The translations under genes were made by a program, and so were the position numbers. The notes beneath the pieces were generated by a model. That model worked only from the letters and a program-made list of their open reading frames with translations, had not been told where the DNA came from and did no database searches. Below are positions 61,883 through 64,000 of a stretch of 64,000 nucleotides of DNA, in pieces (position 1 is the first letter of the stretch; each line of letters begins with the position of its first letter). This stretch comes from Clostridium_AT stratigraminis (lineage in GTDB: Bacteria > Bacillota > Clostridia > Clostridiales > Clostridiaceae): assembly GCF_045310675.1 (NCBI RefSeq), contig NZ_JBJHZZ010000008.1, positions 61,284 through 125,283 on the forward strand, written 5' to 3'.

Positions 61883-63121
61883 ATGAACAGATTTAAAGGA
61901 ATAGCAGCTTTATTATTAGTTTCTGCAATTGCAGCAGCTTGTATAGGCTGTGGAATGAAAAAGGATAATTCAATAAAAAATCAATATACGATTAAGGCAA
62001 AGGAACTAGATAGTAATATAAAAAACATAAGTGATGCAAATAATAAAGTAGCCTTTAAGTTCTTAAATTATGAACTTAAGGCTCATAACAATAGTAATAT
62101 TGTTATTTCTCCATTAAGTTTAAATACTGTTTTAGCAATGACACAAAATGGAGCTGCAAATAAAACTAAGGAAGAAATTCTGTCTGCACTTGAATTTAAT
62201 GATATTAACGATAGTACTATAAATGAAAACTATCAAAAGGTTATTGCTCATTTCAATAGCTTAAAAAGTATAAATGTTAATATGTCAGATTCTATTTGGA
62301 TACAGAAGGATATTAAGGTTAGAGATGATTTTAAAGGTATTGGTAGCGACAATTATGAAGCAGAAATATATAATGTAGATTTTAATAAAAGGACTACTGT
62401 AAATGATATAAATAAATGGGTGTCTGATAAAACTCAAGGAAAGATTAAGAAGCTTAATACAAATTTAGATAATGTCACTATGTTACTTATAAACACTATA
62501 TATTTTAAAGGCAAGTGGGCTGACCCCTTTATTGAAAGTAGTACTAGTAAGGAGGCTTTTAACTTAAGTAATGGTTCAAAGGTAAATGTTGATATGATGA
62601 AAGGCATTCTTTCAGTAGATTATCTTAAGACCAAGGATTTTTCAGCTGTAAGACTTCCTTATGATGACGACAATTTTGGTTTTTATATTTTTCTGCCAGA
62701 TAAGGGAATCAGTGAAGATAAGCTAATTCAGAGTATGACTTATGATAATTGGGAAAAGTGGACAAATGATTTTAAAAGGGCAGAAGTAGATATTAAGCTG
62801 CCAAAATTTAAAATTGAATATGAGGATGAGCTAAATAAAATGCTTCAAGGCTTTGGAATGAAAGATGCCTTTGATCCTGAAAAAGCTGATTTCTCAAAAA
62901 TGACAGATAAGAAAAGCCAATATATAAACCTTGTAAAACAAAAATGTTATATAGATGTGAATGAAGCGGGTACGGAAGCAGCTGCTGCAACAGAGGTTGC
63001 AATGGATCTTGGAATAGTAGTAAATCCTATTGCATTTACTGCAGATAAACCTTTTATATATGCAATAGCTGATAAGAAAACTGGGCTAATTATATTTATG
63101 GGTAAGCTAGAAAAACCTTAA
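61883..63121 (+). CDS. Serpin-family protease inhibitor lipoprotein
   Basis: 412 residues, ATG after AAGGAGGG. A lipoprotein signal with lipobox IGC (Cys about 23) anchors it outside the cell. Serpin landmarks: NIVISPLSLNTVLAMTQNGA, LINTIYFKGKWADPF, and the hinge NEAGTEAAAATEVAMD with the small residues needed for loop insertion, so it is predicted to be inhibitory. ADKPFIYAI near the end is the breach. Counting from Glu at P17, P1-P1' would be Gly-Ile. Target protease unknown. Confidence 0.92.
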   Translation: MNRFKGIAALLLVSAIAAACIGCGMKKDNSIKNQYTIKAKELDSNIKNISDANNKVAFKFLNYELKAHNNSNIVISPLSLNTVLAMTQNGAANKTKEEILSALEFNDINDSTINENYQKVIAHFNSLKSINVNMSDSIWIQKDIKVRDDFKGIGSDNYEAEIYNVDFNKRTTVNDINKWVSDKTQGKIKKLNTNLDNVTMLLINTIYFKGKWADPFIESSTSKEAFNLSNGSKVNVDMMKGILSVDYLKTKDFSAVRLPYDDDNFGFYIFLPDKGISEDKLIQSMTYDNWEKWTNDFKRAEVDIKLPKFKIEYEDELNKMLQGFGMKDAFDPEKADFSKMTDKKSQYINLVKQKCYIDVNEAGTEAAAATEVAMDLGIVVNPIAFTADKPFIYAIADKKTGLIIFMGKLEKP

Positions 63122-63216
63122 ATATTTATTATAATATACTATAGATAAATATAACTAGTTAATTTACAATATACTTATATGAAAATATCAAGTGCAGAAT
63201 AAAGGAGAACTCTCAT

Positions 63217-63762
63217 ATGAACAAACTAAAGTTAAGTGAAAGCCAACTTAAAAGGATAAGGAATAAAAATATAAAGGAAGAAGCTTCAGAGCATGTCCAT
63301 GGTGGAACCTATTTTGGTGAGAGAAAAGACGGAAAGATGGATGGAGAAGGAATTTACTTATATAAGGATGGAAGTAGATACGTTGGTCACTGGAAAGATG
63401 ACAAAATGGATGGACAGGGAACGCATACCTGGATTAATGGCGAGAAATATATAGGTGAATGGAGAGCTGATGAAAAGCATGGATATGGAATCTATACTTG
63501 GCCAGATGGTGAAAAATATGTAGGTGAGTGGAGAGATGGTGAAAAGTGTGGTGAAGGTATATATACTTGGTCTGATGGTGACACCTATACGGGTCATTGG
63601 GAAAATGATTTAAGGCATGGTGAAGGAATACATACTTGGAATGACGGAGAAAAGTATATTGGAGAATGGAAGGAGGATTATAGAGAAGGAAAAGGCATGT
63701 ATATTTTTTCAGATGGAGAAATACAAGTTGGAGTATTTAAAGATAACCAATTTGTTAAATAA
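63217..63762 (+). CDS. MORN-repeat protein
   Basis: 181 residues, ATG after AAAGGAG. A short basic helix (LSESQLKRIRNKNIKE) is followed by seven MORN repeats of 23 residues, e.g. GEGIYLYKDGSRYVGHWKDD, GQGTHTWINGEKYIGEWRAD, GYGIYTWPDGEKYVGEWRDG. MORN repeats form an open beta sheet for protein or lipid contact. No catalytic domain. In bacteria the role is usually unknown; the gene follows the serpin on the same strand but with its own ribosome site. Confidence 0.93.
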   Translation: MNKLKLSESQLKRIRNKNIKEEASEHVHGGTYFGERKDGKMDGEGIYLYKDGSRYVGHWKDDKMDGQGTHTWINGEKYIGEWRADEKHGYGIYTWPDGEKYVGEWRDGEKCGEGIYTWSDGDTYTGHWENDLRHGEGIHTWNDGEKYIGEWKEDYREGKGMYIFSDGEIQVGVFKDNQFVK

Positions 63763-63889
63763 AATATTCAATAATTATGCCTAGATATTCAATATAAATA
63801 GATTATTACACACAGATAGAACTATAGATTTTACAATTTTGTAAGTTGCGATATTTTATATAATATTTCATAGTAAATAAGCTTAGAGC

Positions 63890-63932
63890 ACAGAGAACAC
63901 TGAAGGTTTTTTTATAGGCCTTCGAGTGTGTG
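63890..63932. terminator. Terminator-like hairpin near the right edge
   Basis: CACTGAAGG and CCTTCGAGTG form the stem with T7 in the loop. The 5' side shares ACAGAGAAC-CTGAAG with the inverted arm at 36061-36076. Nothing else is recognised from 63763 to 64000. Confidence 0.5.
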
Positions 63933-64000
63933 AAACTTTTTCTGTAAATAGCTTTCTATGACAATTATTATATAGGCATGAAGGTCTAAAGTTGGCTTTC

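Noticed and set aside
1..64000. tRNA, rRNA, CRISPR array, insertion sequence, integrase
   Set aside because: Scanned for cloverleaf ends, rRNA landmarks, regular direct repeats and transposase motifs; none were found.

Overview
The window reads as chromosome of a spore-forming, low-GC anaerobic Firmicute, most likely a Clostridium or close relative. The basis is very AT-rich intergenic DNA, strong GGAGG-type ribosome sites, frequent TTG/GTG starts, several ferredoxin-type and iron-sulfur proteins, a membrane pyrophosphatase, a spore-coat (CotS/CotSA) cluster and putative Spo0A boxes. No rRNA, tRNA, CRISPR array or intact mobile element was found. About 60 protein genes are supported, mostly in short operons ended by clear intrinsic terminators.

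Layout. 1-3.9 kb: partial H+-pyrophosphatase, then a lipoprotein plus radical SAM/SPASM pair that looks like a peptide-modification system. 4-11 kb: lactonase-like propeller, a small protein behind two Spo0A-like boxes, mntH with divergent mntR, an AraC regulator with a divergent dicarboxylate-type symporter, and a CDGSH protein. 11-18.5 kb: chromate-transporter pair, thioesterase, cysteine desulfidase family, RNA methyltransferase, HD hydrolase, DUF434 protein, homoserine dehydrogenase. 18.5-26 kb: ApbE and a five-gene sugar operon (binding protein, ATPase, permease, TIM-barrel isomerase, Gfo/Idh/MocA dehydrogenase). 26-36.8 kb: flavoproteins, a frameshifted exported protein, a TetR/HsmA pair with identical operators, Ca2+/H+ exchanger, glyoxalase, MBL hydrolase, HelD-like helicase, lipoprotein cyclophilin.

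37-41 kb is the most unusual part. A frameshifted phage XhlA (holin-associated) remnant lies beside a membrane-protein plus secreted-protein operon, followed by a 46-residue secreted peptide gene and an HTH-TPR regulator. This has the layout of an RRNPP peptide quorum-sensing system. The promoter of the secreted-protein operon carries two identical 10-bp boxes exactly 42 bp apart, just upstream of -35.

41-51 kb: MATE exporter, acetyltransferase, aspartate 4-decarboxylase, HesB-like protein, ferredoxin-linked aldo/keto reductase, pentapeptide protein, dicluster ferredoxin, and an MFS transporter preceded by a multi-hairpin leader. 51-58 kb: TagA-type glycosyltransferase, then a convergent spore-envelope glycan cluster (epimerase, UDP-glucose dehydrogenase, GT4, two CotS kinase-like proteins, a small protein). 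58-64 kb: an unannotated 48-residue small protein with its own promoter and terminator, MFS plus ABC-F pair, serpin lipoprotein, MORN-repeat protein. Many starts below are moved downstream of the longest reading frame to the codon that follows a ribosome site.
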